The notes: a model not told the origin generated them from the letters alone. A stretch of 64,000 bases of DNA from Lewinellaceae bacterium (GCA_016710765.1 JADJUJ010000017.1:62001-126000), one strand, 5' to 3'; shown: positions 1-11,488, numbered from the stretch's first letter. Translations and numbers: made by a program.

Positions 1-600
1 GCCCCGGAGCCATCAGAGGCTGCCGGAACAGCACTGAGTGGCGGATAGGCGGTCCAGCCGCCTGAAAACGGACCTGTGCTCAAAAACAGCGACAGGAACA
101 TCGTTACACCTGCCAGGAAAAAGAACCAGTAGGAAAATGCATTCAGCAGCGGAGAAGCCATATCACGGGCTCCAATCTGCAATGGAATAAGCAGGTTGGA
201 GAAGGTACCACTCAATCCGGCTGTCAGTACAAAGAAGACCAGAATGGTACCGTGCATCGTTACCAGAGCATAGTAGAACTCAGGGTCGAGCTTACCTATA
301 CCGGCAGCATCCACCATGATCCATTTCCCAAGGATTGGGCGGAGCCATCCCATGTCTGCTTCCGGGAAACCCAACTGCAAACGGAAAATGATCGACATTG
401 CCGCACCCATAAAGGCCCAAAAAATACCTGTGATCAGGAACTGACGGGCAATTACTTTATGGTCAAGGGTGAAGATATAGGTCGTTAAAGTTTGACTTAT
501 ACTTATCGTCATGATGATGCTCATGAAAATGATCATCATAACCCAATTCCTGGGTGAGTTTTTCTTCCAGCGTTTCTGCAACGTTGCTTACGTGAGCCAT
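1..600 (-). CDS. coxA: Cytochrome c oxidase subunit I, N-terminal part (runs off window; frameshifted)
   Basis: Catalytic, proton-pumping haem-copper oxidase subunit. It starts at the ATG at 598-600 and runs off the left edge, so about 200 N-terminal residues are present. A soluble His/Asp-rich head (FHEHHHDDKYK) leads into the family block YIFTLDHKVIARQFL, then the first helices with MGWLRPILGKW and the low-spin haem histidine in TMHGTILVFF. The reading frame changes near 484-490 (TTTAACG on the coding strand): the head and the body are in different frames, so a small indel, probably an assembly error, separates them. It follows coxB by 86 bases and closes the act-cox operon. Confidence 0.9.
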
Positions 601-685
601 AGCAAAGCGTAATTTAAAATTTGTGAACCAGTTTGATGAGGGTCAAAGTGTTGTCAGTGCCGGGAAGTTTTTTTCCCGGGCATAT

Positions 686-2188
686 CTATTGGGATACTAT
701 GGTAAATTCTGTACGGCGGTTTTTCATACGATTTTCCTCCGTATCATTTGCCGCCAATGGCTTGGTATCCCCATAACCAATGGCCCGCAAACGGCTTGAA
801 CTGATGCCCCGTTCGGTGAGGTATTGCACCACAGCAGCAGCGCGCTGTTGGGAGAGGGCTTGATTGGCAGCAGCGTCGCCGGTATTATCGGTATGGCCAG
901 CCACCTGAACCACCATCTTGGGATAGGTGTTCATGGCCGTAACCAGGTTATCGAGTTCGTAACGACTATCGGTGGCCAGTTTGGCCGAACCGGTTTCATA
1001 CATAACGTGCGCTAAGGGAAGGGTTTTGTCAGCAGCGGTGCTCGACTCTATCGCTTTGGTTACGTTATCACTGAATTCTTTTGCACGGAGCGGCACCTCG
1101 ATATCAAGGACTTTCCCTTTATTTGGGTCATCCTCACTACCGCGAACCTGATCGAGGTAAAAAGATGTTTGCGTCGCCAGCCATGCATCGTATTCTTCCT
1201 GAGATACTACTTTGAGTATACGGCGCATGGAATAGTGGCCTTTGCCACAAAGTTCAGCGCAGGCAAGCTCATATTCAAACTTTTCCCAGCGTTTTGGGCC
1301 ATTTGGGTCTGCCGGATCATACGGTTCGTTGTACTCAGGGTATTTGCGGAGTTCCTGGCGGTACTCGGCAGTAGTTTTGATTGGCGTGAACACAAAGTAG
1401 GTAGGCATACCGGGAACAGCATCCATCTTCACCCGGAACTGCGGGAGGTAAAAGTTGTGCAACACATCTTTGGCGGTAATCCGCACGCGCACCTTTTTAC
1501 CAACCGGCAGGTAAAACTCCTGTGAAATGATGGGATCATCCCAGTTCTTGCGGTCGGTAAAATCCTGACCAAGACTGTTACCAGCGGTGGTCAAACGGAA
1601 ATCACGGGCACCAAGTTTGCCATCCGGACCAGGATAGCGAATGATCCAGGCAAATTGTTGGCCGGTAGCCTCAATTTCCATGTAATCCTCATCGCTGCTC
1701 ATGATGTCGGCCATAACCGTATTCCAGGCATTCAGACCACGTACGACGAGGAAGGTCATTACAATGGCAGGAATTACCGTCCACCAGATTTCCAGGCGGT
1801 TGTCGTGTGCTAAAAATTTGGCTTTCCTGTTTTCCTGCCAACGGTACTTATAGGCAAAGAAAAACAGCGCAATGTGGGTAAGGAAGAAAACGATGCCGGT
1901 GATAATAGTTGTCACCAAAAACATGTTGTCCAAGGTATTACCGTGCGCAGAGGCCGCCGCGTGTGGCCCAAATCCCAGCATGTAATTTTTGTATTTCCAG
2001 GCGGAAATCGATACTGCTAAGAGGAATACGACCACAAACACGATTGAAAGGACGGAGTTCCAGCGGCTACTGTCGCGTAGTACTTCGCGCTCCCCCTTAA
2101 TCTGTGCTGTGAGCTCAGTCACTTTTCCAATCTGTACCAAAACAATGGAGATCAGAATTACACAGAGAATTATTATTAACGCTGTCAT
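686..2188 (-). CDS. coxB: Cytochrome c oxidase subunit II fused to a C-terminal OmpA domain
   Basis: Electron-accepting CuA subunit of the terminal oxidase, 500 residues. One N-terminal and two further membrane segments lie within residues 1-150. The cupredoxin domain follows, with its CuA ligands in CAELCGKGHYSM (about residues 310-321). Unlike ordinary CoxB, the chain continues through a linker to an OmpA/MotB peptidoglycan-binding domain at about residues 390-500, with VAGHTDNTGD and NRRTEFTI motifs. Cupredoxin and OmpA domains lie in one uninterrupted frame. The domain would sit in the periplasm, so it may tie the oxidase to the cell wall (inference). It lies between actF and coxA, with its own upstream palindrome at 2256-2275. 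Confidence 0.93.
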   Translation of the reverse strand: MTALIIILCVILISIVLVQIGKVTELTAQIKGEREVLRDSSRWNSVLSIVFVVVFLLAVSISAWKYKNYMLGFGPHAAASAHGNTLDNMFLVTTIITGIVFFLTHIALFFFAYKYRWQENRKAKFLAHDNRLEIWWTVIPAIVMTFLVVRGLNAWNTVMADIMSSDEDYMEIEATGQQFAWIIRYPGPDGKLGARDFRLTTAGNSLGQDFTDRKNWDDPIISQEFYLPVGKKVRVRITAKDVLHNFYLPQFRVKMDAVPGMPTYFVFTPIKTTAEYRQELRKYPEYNEPYDPADPNGPKRWEKFEYELACAELCGKGHYSMRRILKVVSQEEYDAWLATQTSFYLDQVRGSEDDPNKGKVLDIEVPLRAKEFSDNVTKAIESSTAADKTLPLAHVMYETGSAKLATDSRYELDNLVTAMNTYPKMVVQVAGHTDNTGDAAANQALSQQRAAAVVQYLTERGISSSRLRAIGYGDTKPLAANDTEENRMKNRRTEFTIVSQ

Positions 2189-2255
2189 CGAAGTAATTTT
2201 TCTATTTAACTCAATGTTGCCTGTTTGGTTGACAAGCGGTTGTTAGATATACCTT

Positions 2256-2275
2256 AATTAGACACAATCTAAATT
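2256..2275. promoter_or_regulatory. Inverted repeat TTAGA-N5-TCTAA upstream of coxB
   Basis: The bases AATTAGACACAATCTAAATT form an inverted repeat with TTAGA and TCTAA half sites five bases apart, about 70 bases upstream of the coxB start and just after the actF stop. The same half sites and spacing recur at 11489-11507 upstream of actA, which suggests a shared regulator of the respiratory operon. The regulator is unknown; the arrangement is CRP/FNR-like in size but not in sequence. Confidence 0.4.
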
Positions 2276-2283
2276 ATAACAAT

Positions 2284-3793
2284 CAATGCCCACCATCGCC
2301 ATGATCCTCTCCTTCAGGGTAAACCCCGGTGGAGAAGTGCAGGCTCTCTTCCAAATATGGGTCCTTAGCTGGCAGTAATGATGCTTTTTGCAGTTGATTG
2401 AAGAAGAAAAATAAGAACAAACTGAGGAACCCAATGAAGGTACCAATTTCAAGGAAACCCGGTAAAGTAAAGCCTGGTAAGAAACTGTGGGTTCCATGGC
2501 CTTCTTCACCATGCCCCTCTTCACCATGAGCATCTGCTTCGTGACCAACTTCAGCAGCAGCAGTAGCGTGTGGTGCTGCATTTTCTGTTGGAGCAGCTCG
2601 CCCTCCTGTGCCGCCTCAGCATTGGCCATGTGTTCCTCTGCCGGTGCTGCATTGCTTGTATGAGACATTGGCGCCGCAGCGTCGTGCTGGCTTGTGTGTT
2701 TGCCTTCCGACAACTCTTTTGCCTCAATGCTTGCGATACGCGTTCCCGGCTTGATCATGTAAAAATAATCCCACCAGTGGCCAAAGAAAACGATGGCTGC
2801 GGCAATGAACAGGGTACCAAATTTGCGCTTGGTATCGTTGCGCATCAAGATGAAAAACGGTGAAATAAAGTTCATCAACAAGTTCCCCCAAAACAATACG
2901 GGGTAATTGTTCATACGCTCTTTGAAGTAAATGGTTTCTTCACCTACGTTGGCATACCAGATCAGCATGAACTGGTCGAACCACAGGTAAGCCCAGAATA
3001 TGCTCAAACCAAACATGTACTTGCCAATATCATGAAAGTGCTCGCGGGTAACATAGGACATGTAACCTTTCGACTTCAGGAAAATCAGCAACAGAATGGT
3101 CAGGGCCAAACCGGCAAGCAAAACAGAAATCGTAGCATACCATGCGAACATGGTGCTGTACCAGTGACCATCAATCGACATGACCGATTGCCACAGGAAA
3201 ACGGTGCTCATAAAGCCACAGATTGGGAGGAAGGAAGCCGCCCATTTCCGCTGCTTTTTATAAAAATCAAAGGATGACGTTTCCATGGTATCCTGGTCTA
3301 CAGAAGTCTGACGCAGTTTGTACGCCCAGTAGTACCAAATACCCAGGAATCCGACCACACCTACTGTGAAGAAGATTGGATTGAGGAATCCCGATTTTCC
3401 GGCAAGGATTTTGTCGAAAATTGGGTTAGCCGGATCGTTAATCCCCGGCGTATTCCAATGATAGAGGTGGTGGAAATGGCCCAATACACCAATAGCAATC
3501 ACGCCCATGAGAATCATACCGACCCACATAAACTGACTGATGGCTTCCCAAACCCGCTTAAAAGCGGTCATCCAACCGGCAAATGCCGTGATGCTGGCTG
3601 AAAGGAAGAGCATGATGGTGAACGAAATGCCAGTGAAGAACACTGCATTGTGCAGGAAGTTGGACCAGAAGCGCATGTGGTACTCGTCGTCAAAAAAGAA
3701 CGTCAGTACCAAACACAGTGCGCCAAGCGCCATCCCGATCATCAGGTTGCGCTTCAGGTTACCTTCAAATGCGAATTGAGTATTAAGGTTCAT
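2284..3793 (-). CDS. actF: Alternative Complex III integral membrane subunit ActF (frameshifted)
   Basis: NrfD-unrelated polytopic quinol-side membrane subunit of Alternative Complex III, about ten membrane helices. I start it at the ATG at 3793 (MNLNTQFAFEGNL); an ATG six codons upstream is possible. Conserved parts include LGHFHHLYHW, FDQFMLIWYANVGEET and FFGHWWDYFYMIKPGT. After a His/Ala/Glu-rich linker the frame is lost near 2597, where GAGCTGCT probably stands for GAGGCTGCT. In the restored frame the linker continues into HSFLPGFTLPGFLEIG and a last membrane helix, ending at a TGA at 2284-2286. The unshifted frame gives a nonsense tail. It follows actE in the operon. Confidence 0.85.
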
Positions 3794-3890
3794 ATCGCGT
3801 AGCCGGTGCAATCACCGGAATTTTTGATTTTACGAAACAGGATTCCAGATTAGCCGCCGGCATACCCGGTACGGCACTAGGTGTATTCTT

Positions 3891-4591
3891 TTATTGAGCA
3901 GCGGGTTGCAGCGATCGGATGTAGTGGATCACCTGCCAGCGCTCTTCAAACGAAAGTTTGTCGGAATAGCCACCCATCAAATTTTTTCCATACATAATGG
4001 CGAAATAGTAACGGCCGTCGCCTGCAGCCACCATATCGTCTGCCAAAAGGTTCTTGGGTTGAGCAGGATATTTGCTATCGGGTTTGCTGATCAGGTAACC
4101 CTGACCATCACCTTTTTCCCCATGGCAAATGCCACACATCGCATCGTATAATGGTTTAGCCTTAGCAAGACCCTCTGGGGTAAGCGGGAATGGGTTCTTC
4201 ATTTCAGCTTCACAGCGAAGTCGTTCATCTTCATTGTTCTGATAATAAAAAGTGTTTCACCGTTTACTGGAGCAGAAATGGCATTGTCTGCATTTTTCCC
4301 CTCAACATAGTTAAGCGCATCGGGGCCATTGTAGTAAACACCGGTGTAGCCACGGGCAATGGTACCAGCTACTTTGTTCCGGGGCTTTTCTAACGCCGCC
4401 GTGGTGAAAGTACTTTTTTCATCCCAATGGTTCCAATAGTAATCCGTCAGGGTGTTGGCCTCAAACGACACAGCGTGAGCCATGTCAGGCATATATTCGT
4501 GACCTGTTTTATCTTTCCCGGCAGGAGAACACAAGGAAAAAAGCCAGGCAAACAGGGCAATACCCAGAATCGCGCCAATTGCGTATTTCAT
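3891..4591 (-). CDS. actE: Alternative Complex III monohaem cytochrome c subunit ActE (frameshifted)
   Basis: Monohaem c-type lipoprotein-like subunit that helps pass electrons out of Alternative Complex III. The N-terminal half (lipobox-like LFSLCSPAG, then KTGHEYMPDMAHA and RGYTGVYYNG) and the C-terminal half (haem motif CGICH, GEKGDGQGY) are in different frames. They join at a T5 run near 4247-4251: with six Ts the protein reads GETLFYYQNNEDERLRCE straight into KNPFPLTPEGLAKAK. This is the usual ActE layout, so I call one gene with a homopolymer error and not two proteins. It lies between actD and actF. Confidence 0.85.
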
Positions 4592-4669
4592 TGATAATTG
4601 AATTTCAGATTCAAGTAATGATTTTGATCCGGCAGCTTCGAGATATACCCAAATAGCAGCCAGCGCAAA

Positions 4670-5200
4670 TTACATAGATTTTAAGTTTACTTCGTCGGCG
4701 CCTGACTTGCTGAAGAAGCCCTTCAACTGGTCGACCTGGCCATCGGAAGATGCAGAGACGTCGAATGCGATGCAAAACTTATCATCGGTAATCCGATTGT
4801 CCAGCGTTGGGGCCTTTACACCCGGCCACATGCCGCATATAGTGTAGAAGGTTATCGTCATCCCCCAGGCACAAAACAACACCGTCATTTCGAACGTGAT
4901 GGGAATGAAGGCTGGAACCGACCAATAAGGCTTGCCGCCGAATAGAATGGGCCAATCACTGGTGAAAACCCAGGTCATAACACCAAAGCCAAATAAGGCA
5001 CCGATAGCACCGAAAATAAAGCCAATGATGTGCAGGCGACTTTCCTGCAACCCAAGAAGGGGATCAAGACCGTGAACCGGAAAGGGCGTGTATACATCCA
5101 GAATGTCCAGATGCGCACTACGAGCCTGCTTTACGGCAGATTTTAGATCTTCTTCGTCGTTGTACAGTCCGTAAAGGACTTTTTTACTTTCAGAAACCAT
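4670..5200 (-). CDS. actD: Alternative Complex III membrane subunit ActD (DUF3341)
   Basis: Small two-helix membrane subunit of Alternative Complex III, 176 residues, of the DUF3341 family. An N-terminal soluble part (LYGLYNDEEDLKSAVKQAR, VYTPFPVHGLD) precedes two helical hairpin segments around FIFGAIGALFGFGVMTW and FEMTVLFCAWGM. The short cytoplasmic tail has DDKFCIAFDV, as is usual for the family. The frame is intact and the ATG at 5200 is the only good start. It is the fourth gene of the operon, 64 bases after actC. Confidence 0.93.
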   Translation of the reverse strand: MVSESKKVLYGLYNDEEDLKSAVKQARSAHLDILDVYTPFPVHGLDPLLGLQESRLHIIGFIFGAIGALFGFGVMTWVFTSDWPILFGGKPYWSVPAFIPITFEMTVLFCAWGMTITFYTICGMWPGVKAPTLDNRITDDKFCIAFDVSASSDGQVDQLKGFFSKSGADEVNLKSM

Positions 5201-5264
5201 ATTTTCTGAACAAGGTATAGGTGGATAAATATTTTTGTATCAAATAAGGCTATTGAGCATTTAC

Positions 5265-6689
5265 TCAGTGACCTGACTCATCTTGTTTTTTTACCGATTC
5301 AGTGCCATGCTGATGCTTGGCATTTGGACCGATGTACTGACTTCCGGCAACTTTCAAAATTGACTTAATTTCAGCGATGGCAACGACAGGTGCTACCCGG
5401 GTAAAGATCAGGTACAGCACGAAGAACAAGCCAATGGTGCCCGAGAAAATGGAGATTTCAACCCATGTCGGACGGTAGTAACTCCACGAAGAAGGGAGAT
5501 AATCGCGAGCCAGGGTGGTAGCAATGATCACGAAGCGCTCGAACCACATACCGATGTTTACTACAATCGACAAGAAGAAAGTCCACCAAATACTCCGGCG
5601 AATTTTACGCGACCAGAACAACTGAGGACTTACCACGTTGCAGAACATCATACCAAAATATGCCCACCAGTAAATACCAAATACCCGGTTGTAGAAAGCA
5701 AATTGCTCATAGATATAACCAGAATACCAGGCGATAAACAACTCCGTGAGGTAAGCAACCCCTACAATCGTACCAGTCAGTACGATTACCTTATTCATCG
5801 ATTCGATGTGGTTAAGGGTAATGTATTCCTCCAGTTTCAACACTTTTCTGGTAATAACCATCAGGGTTTGTACCATGGCGAAACCAGAAAAAACAGCACC
5901 AGCCACAAAGTAAGGCGGGAAAATGGTCGTATGCCAACCTGGAATGATTGACGTAGCAAAGTCAAAGGATACAATGGTGTGTACCGACAATACCAGCGGG
6001 GTAGAAATACCAGCAAGGATCAAAGAAAGCGACTCCCAGCGCTGCCAGTGCTTGGCAGAACCTGTCCATCCAAATGAAAAAGTCTCGTACATCTTGCGGC
6101 GGAAACCTGTAGCGCGGTCACGAACCGTAGCCAAATCCGGTACCAGACCGGTATACCAAAACAAAAGGGATACCGAGAAGTATGTCGAGATGGCAAAAAC
6201 GTCCCACAAAAGTGGTGAGTTAAAATTCACCCACAACGGACCGCGGGTGTTGGGAAATGGTGCGATAAAAAATGCGAGCCAAACCCGTCCCATGTGGAAA
6301 ATCGGGAACTGCCCGGCGCACATTACGGCAAAAATGGTCATGGCCTCTGCAGCCCGGTTTACCCCGGTACGCCAGCGCTGACGAAACAGCAAAAGAATGG
6401 CGGAAATCAGGGTTCCAGCGTGGCCGATACCGATCCACCATACAAAGTTGGTGATATCCCAGGCCCAGTTGATGGTGCGGTTGGCGCCCCATTCTCCGAT
6501 ACCTTTCCACACCGTCCAAACGATGGCGAAAACATACAGGCCGAGGAATGCGGCTGCTATCGTAAAGGCAATCATCCACTCCCTGGTGGGAGCTTTTTCG
6601 GTGGGTGAAACCAAGTCCTCTGTAATACGGTGGTAGGACTTGTCGCCTTCAATTAATACGTGCCTTACTGGCGCGACTGCTTGAGACAT
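5265..6689 (-). CDS. actC: Alternative Complex III NrfD/PsrC-like membrane subunit ActC
   Basis: Polysulphide-reductase-type integral membrane subunit (NrfD/PsrC family), 474 residues and about ten membrane helices, thought to form the quinol site of Alternative Complex III together with ActB. Family blocks seen: SPTEKAPTREW near the N-terminus, ITNFVWWIGIGHAGTLISA, FHMGRVWLAFFIAPFPN, PLLWDVFAISTYF and MWFERFVIIATTL. A charged, His-containing tail ends the protein. Intact frame. It starts 45 bases downstream of actB. Confidence 0.95.
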   Translation of the reverse strand: MSQAVAPVRHVLIEGDKSYHRITEDLVSPTEKAPTREWMIAFTIAAAFLGLYVFAIVWTVWKGIGEWGANRTINWAWDITNFVWWIGIGHAGTLISAILLLFRQRWRTGVNRAAEAMTIFAVMCAGQFPIFHMGRVWLAFFIAPFPNTRGPLWVNFNSPLLWDVFAISTYFSVSLLFWYTGLVPDLATVRDRATGFRRKMYETFSFGWTGSAKHWQRWESLSLILAGISTPLVLSVHTIVSFDFATSIIPGWHTTIFPPYFVAGAVFSGFAMVQTLMVITRKVLKLEEYITLNHIESMNKVIVLTGTIVGVAYLTELFIAWYSGYIYEQFAFYNRVFGIYWWAYFGMMFCNVVSPQLFWSRKIRRSIWWTFFLSIVVNIGMWFERFVIIATTLARDYLPSSWSYYRPTWVEISIFSGTIGLFFVLYLIFTRVAPVVAIAEIKSILKVAGSQYIGPNAKHQHGTESVKKQDESGH

Positions 6690-6734
6690 ATAATAAAATA
6701 TTCAATGTTGAATTGTAAATCCGGGTATTGGGTA

Positions 6735-9700
6735 CTAAGAGTTCAGTTCTTCGTTGCTGTTGTGAATCTTCGCCGAGTATTTAACCCCTGGGCGCGTGTT
6801 GATTTCCTCCAGCACCTGGTAAGCGAAGGCGCCTGCGTTGTTGCGCTTCTGGTTCACTTCGCTATCCGGGTTGTTGAGGTTACCAAAGGTGATCGCTCCT
6901 GTGGGGCACGCCGTCTGGCAAGCCGTGCGAACATCATTGTCGGCCAATGCGCGGGTTTCTTTTTTCGCAGTGAGTTTGCCTTCCTGGATGCGCTGAACAC
7001 AAAAGGAGCACTTCTCAATCACACCACGTGAACGCACCGTTACGTCGGGGTTCAGAACCATGCGAACCAAATTATCGGCGTAAAAAGGCTTGTCGTCTTC
7101 AGAAACGTGGAATACACGCTCTTCGTTGGCAGGCCAAAGGTCGGCTGTGGTATAGTCAAGCCAGTTGAAACGGCGCACTTTGTAAGGACAGTTGTTGGCG
7201 CAGTAACGTGTTCCGATGCAGCGGTTGTAAGCCATCTGGTTAAGGCCTTCCATCGAGTGATTGGTGGCATTTACCGGGCAAACGTTCTCGCAAGGTGCGG
7301 TTTCGCAATGCTGGCACATCATTGGCTGGTAAACCACTTTGGGATTTTCCAGGTCGCCGTAGAAATAACGGTCAATGCGCAGCCAGGTCATTTCATGGTG
7401 ACGTGCCACCTCATTTTTCCCTACGACAGGGACGTTGTTTTCACTTACGCAAGCAACCTGGCAGGCACCACAACCGATGCAGCTGTTCAGGTCAACATAC
7501 ATACCCCAGTGCAGTCCGGTTCCGAAAAACTCGGAACGGTCTGGATAAAGGGTTTGCTGGTTCAGGTGACCTGCCTCTTCATGGAATTTCTCCATGCGCT
7601 CTCCCAGTTCCGGCAATTCGTTGACGTGTGCCTGGAAAATAATGGAGCGGTCGGTAAGCGCACCTGCAAATCCTTTGTAACCAATTGCGTGTTCGTCGAC
7701 GAAGTATGGCTTGCCATCTTCTTCTTTTCCTACAGCAACACCCATGGTATGGTGATGCTGAACACATGGAACATTTTTATCGGTGCTGGTAGGTTTGTCA
7801 GATACCTGTACATCACCAGCATAATACTGGATCAAGTTACCGTTCATTCCTAACCATGGATTTACGTTGACACCATAGCCTACACCGCAACCGCCAGCCT
7901 CACGGCCCTGGCCAAGCGCAATAGATACGGTACCTGGCATTTGGCCAAAACCGCGCACAACGGCACAATTAAGCGTTTTACCACCAATGGTTACATCAAC
8001 ATGATCGCCATCGGTAAGATTCTGCCAGCCATTGATGTTGTTCACGCCATCCCATTCAACCGGAATAGCGAGGTAGTTGCCCCATACGCTGCGGTTGACC
8101 GGATCGGGCATTTCCTGCAGCCATGGATTGTGGGCATATTGTCCGTTACCGATGTTTACGGTTTCGAAACAACTGATTTCAACTGCGCTGCCAGAAGGCT
8201 TGGACACCCCTTCGCTGCTTACATTACCGTTAAAGGAAACAGTGCGGCCAGAAGCAGGCATTTCAAACACACCATCGTGAACACTCATGTCCCAAAAAGC
8301 GGTAGGAGTGCTGTATTTGTTTTGACGGCCGAACAGATCGCTCGCCCAATATGATTTCAGGTATTGGTAGTAAGGCTGCTCGTCCTCCAGATTAAGGTTG
8401 GGGCTGTCTGCCCACATGAGCAGCGACAATTCAGCCTGGCGTGTATCAAACAGGGGCGCAATGGTCGGCTGAATCATGCTCAAATGCCCTTCCTTTGGCT
8501 CCACGTCGCCCCAGGATTCCAGAGAATGGTGGGCAGGAGCAGCATGGGTACACAGTGAAGTGGTTTCATCCATCACACCGGAGAAGGAAACCCTGGTATT
8601 AACTTTAGCAAATGCTTCTTTGAAAGCAACAGCATTGGGCAACTCATAGGCCGGGTTTGCACCCCAAACAATGGCGATCGCCACCTGACCGCTTTTCATC
8701 TCTTCGATCAACCGTACCATGTCGCGCTCATCGCCCTGGCGCTGGTAGGATAAGGTACCAAAATCTACCGTGGTGTTGATGTTGCCCAACAAGTCGTTGA
8801 TTTTATTGACTATTACTTGCTCTGCAACATTATTAGAAGCGCTGACAACCAGCGATTTACCCTTGGCATTTACCAATTCGCGGGCCACTTTTTTCATGGA
8901 TGCAGCGGCCTTGTCATTCACTTTAGGACCACCAATGGAGCCCGCACCCGTCAGGGCTGCCACTTCATTGTACAAAGCGCAAATGGCAGCACCCTGCTCA
9001 CTGGGCTTCACCAGGATGCGGTTGTCGGCATTTGAACCGGTCAGTGACATGTGGCTTTCCACCTGATAGTGGCGCGACATGTTGTCCATTTTTTTGTCGG
9101 TGATCTTACGACGTTTTGCGTAGGCACGGGCGTATTCTACCGGGCTGATCCAGGTTCCCAGAAAATCTGCGTTAAAGGAAACAATCACATCGGCCTGGTC
9201 AAAGTGATAGGACGGGATAGCCCGTTGTCCAAAACTTTGTTCATTGGCAGCCAACAATGCCGCTGCAGAAACAGGGTCATAAGTAATCACCCGGGTATTG
9301 GGATATTTTGCCATGAACTCTCCCATCGCCTTTTAGCGGTGGGGCTCATGTTGGTATTGCTGATAATGCGAACCTGGCCACCAAGCGACAGTTGGCCTTT
9401 CACTTTATTATCCAGATCTGCCCAGTTGAGGCCTGCAAGTTCACCATTGGAAATGGTACCAGCCTGCTTGATGCGGCGCGTATCGTAAAGGCTCAATACC
9501 AGCGATTGTGCGCGGGCGCTGGTACCACCATTGGTTATGCTGCTCAGGGAGTTGCCCTCAATTTTGATGGGGCGTCCTTCCCGTGTTTTGACCAATATAG
9601 CGCAATAATCGCCGCCATTTACAAAAGAAGAGGCGAAATAGTTGGCTACACCTGGTACAATATCAGCAGGTTTAACAACATAAGGAATAGCGCGGCGAAC

Positions 9701-9901
9701 CGGGATTTCACAGGATGCTGCGATGGTTGCAGCACCCAAACCAAAGCCCATCACTTTCAAAAAATCACGACGGTTGGTGGTCCATTTCTCATCTACCTCC
9801 GCAATGTTTTCGATCGAGAATTCTTTTTCGGCCGACTGGAGGAAAGATTCTTCGCGGTTCAGATCTTCGGTACTAACCCAAATACCTTTATCCTGGTGCA
9901 T
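6735..9901 (-). CDS. actB: Alternative Complex III iron-sulphur/molybdopterin-like subunit ActB (frameshifted)
   Basis: Large periplasmic subunit, about 1,055 residues, joining a molybdopterin-oxidoreductase-like domain (without the cofactor in known ActB proteins) to a ferredoxin-like domain. A Tat signal (RRDFLKVMGFGLG) starts near residue 43. The C-terminal third holds the cluster-binding cysteines: CIGCGACQVAC, CQHCETAPCENVCPV, CIGTRYCANNCPY, and CSFCVQRIQEG with CQTACPTGAI. The first 190 residues are in another frame; the join is at 9331-9334, where GCTAAAAGGCGATG would read TAKKAMGEF with one more A. Translation across the join is otherwise continuous. Second gene of the operon. Confidence 0.92.
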
Positions 9902-9944
9902 AGTTTATATTTTGAAATACTGTTTTTAAATAGGATTTTGGCAA

Positions 9945-11343
9945 TTAATAGTGGCACTTCTGGCATTCCAGGCCACCAATTTCAGCGACCGTCACTGCAT
10001 CGCGCTTGCCCGACTTTAATTCTTCGTGATAACGCTCATACTGGTCGTAATAAGCATTTTCTGCAAATTTGACCTTCGTTTCACGGTGACAGTTGATGCA
10101 CCATCCCATCCCAAGGGTAGAATACTGGTATACTTCGGGCATCGTCTCAACCGGTCCATGGCACTGCTGGCAAGCCAGGCCGGCTACCGCAACGTGCTGG
10201 GAGTGGTTAAAATATACGTGATCAGGAAGATTATGTATACGAACCCATTCTATCGGGCCCTGAATTTTACCATTTGAGTCGTTCTTCAGTGCTTTTACAA
10301 CACCGTCCCACTGATCTTCAACGATGGCGCGGCCATTGTCATCGAGTGAGTTCAGGCCCTTATCGGCCATATAGGCCTGGCCGATCCACTTTTTATAGAC
10401 CTCTTCAATTTGCTTCTCGGAAAACCCATCGTAACCATCAAGGTATTTGTTGCTGATGGGATCGAAACCAATCGAAGCGAAAATCTTGGTGATTTCGGAA
10501 GTTCCCGTCTGTGTTCCAACCTTAACGGCCGAGTGGCAGTTCATACAGGTATTGGTTCCCGGAATAGAGGAGTGCTTAGAACGGCGTGCCGAGTCGTGGC
10601 AGTATTGACAATCTATTTTGTTGTCGCCTGCGTGGATCTTATGGCTGAAAGCAATAGGCTGCGTAGGCTGGTAATTCTGCTGCCGCCCCATTTGAGTGGC
10701 ATTGTCTACGGTTTTGTACCCAAAAATAAGCGTTACGGCAAATACCATAAAGGCAATAAAACCTTTACTGGTGACCATTTGCGACACGGTCTTGCGGACG
10801 GGCTGTTCGCCTTGCTGTACACGATTGATGTTGGCAAGGTTGTCGATGATGCGCATCAGCGCAAAGGATAAAAAGCCCAGAATCAGTGCAAGGCCCAAAA
10901 ACATCCACATTGTGCTGCTGTTGTCGCCGCTACCACTTGTTTCCGTTGCGTTGGTGCCAGTAACCGCTGCTTTCGGAGCGGCTGCATCATTAATGTAAAG
11001 GATAATACCTTCGATCTGATCATCGGTTAGACCAGGAAAGTTGGTCATCAACGTAGGCTTCCACTGCGCCCAGAGTTCGGTAGCGCGAGGGTGGCCTTTG
11101 GAGACCATGGCTTGTGATCCGCGAATCCAGGCATAAAGATCGGCACGAGGATAGGGCCGACCAGCGCTCTTCGACACCGCCCAGAGCAGGGCCGGTCAAA
11201 TTGCTTTTCATATCCTTGGCGTGGCAAGACGCACAGTTTGCGATAAAAAGGCTTTTGCCTTCTTCTACGGTGGGGGCTGCATTCAATACTACGGAAGCGG
11301 CCAGGAAAATGGTGAGAAACCAACCAATGCGTTTCAGCAACAT
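9945..11343 (-). CDS. actA: Alternative Complex III multihaem cytochrome c subunit ActA (frameshifted)
   Basis: First gene of the act operon. Signal peptide LTIFLAASVVLNAAP, then a monohaem cytochrome domain (CASCH, DMKSNLTGPALGG), a membrane helix (MFLGLALILGFLSFALM), a second helix, and a pentahaem part with CQYCH, CMNCH, CQQCH, CINCH and C-terminal CQKCH. That gives six CxxCH sites in total. The first 65 residues are in a different frame from the rest; the join lies near 11160 in the motif EERW-GRPYPRADLYAW. It starts about 145 bases downstream of the palindrome at 11489. Confidence 0.9.
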
Positions 11344-11488
11344 ATAGAGTAGTAGTTGATATTAATCCGGATTCTTCTTCGCTTCGTCGACGAAATAAGC
11401 TGGCCGGGATTCGTTTTACCTTGATTTGTCGATGCAAAAATACCAATGGCTTTGATACCTCCAAACGATGTAGCTATTCTGCACCACT

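Noticed and set aside
3891..4591. Two separate genes for the cytochrome and the N-terminal lipoprotein part
   Set aside because: Adding one T at ~4249 yields one ActE of normal length and order.
11048..11464. 138-codon minus-strand ORF overlapping actA
   Set aside because: Shadow frame of actA; no domain, and it covers the CASCH region in the wrong frame.
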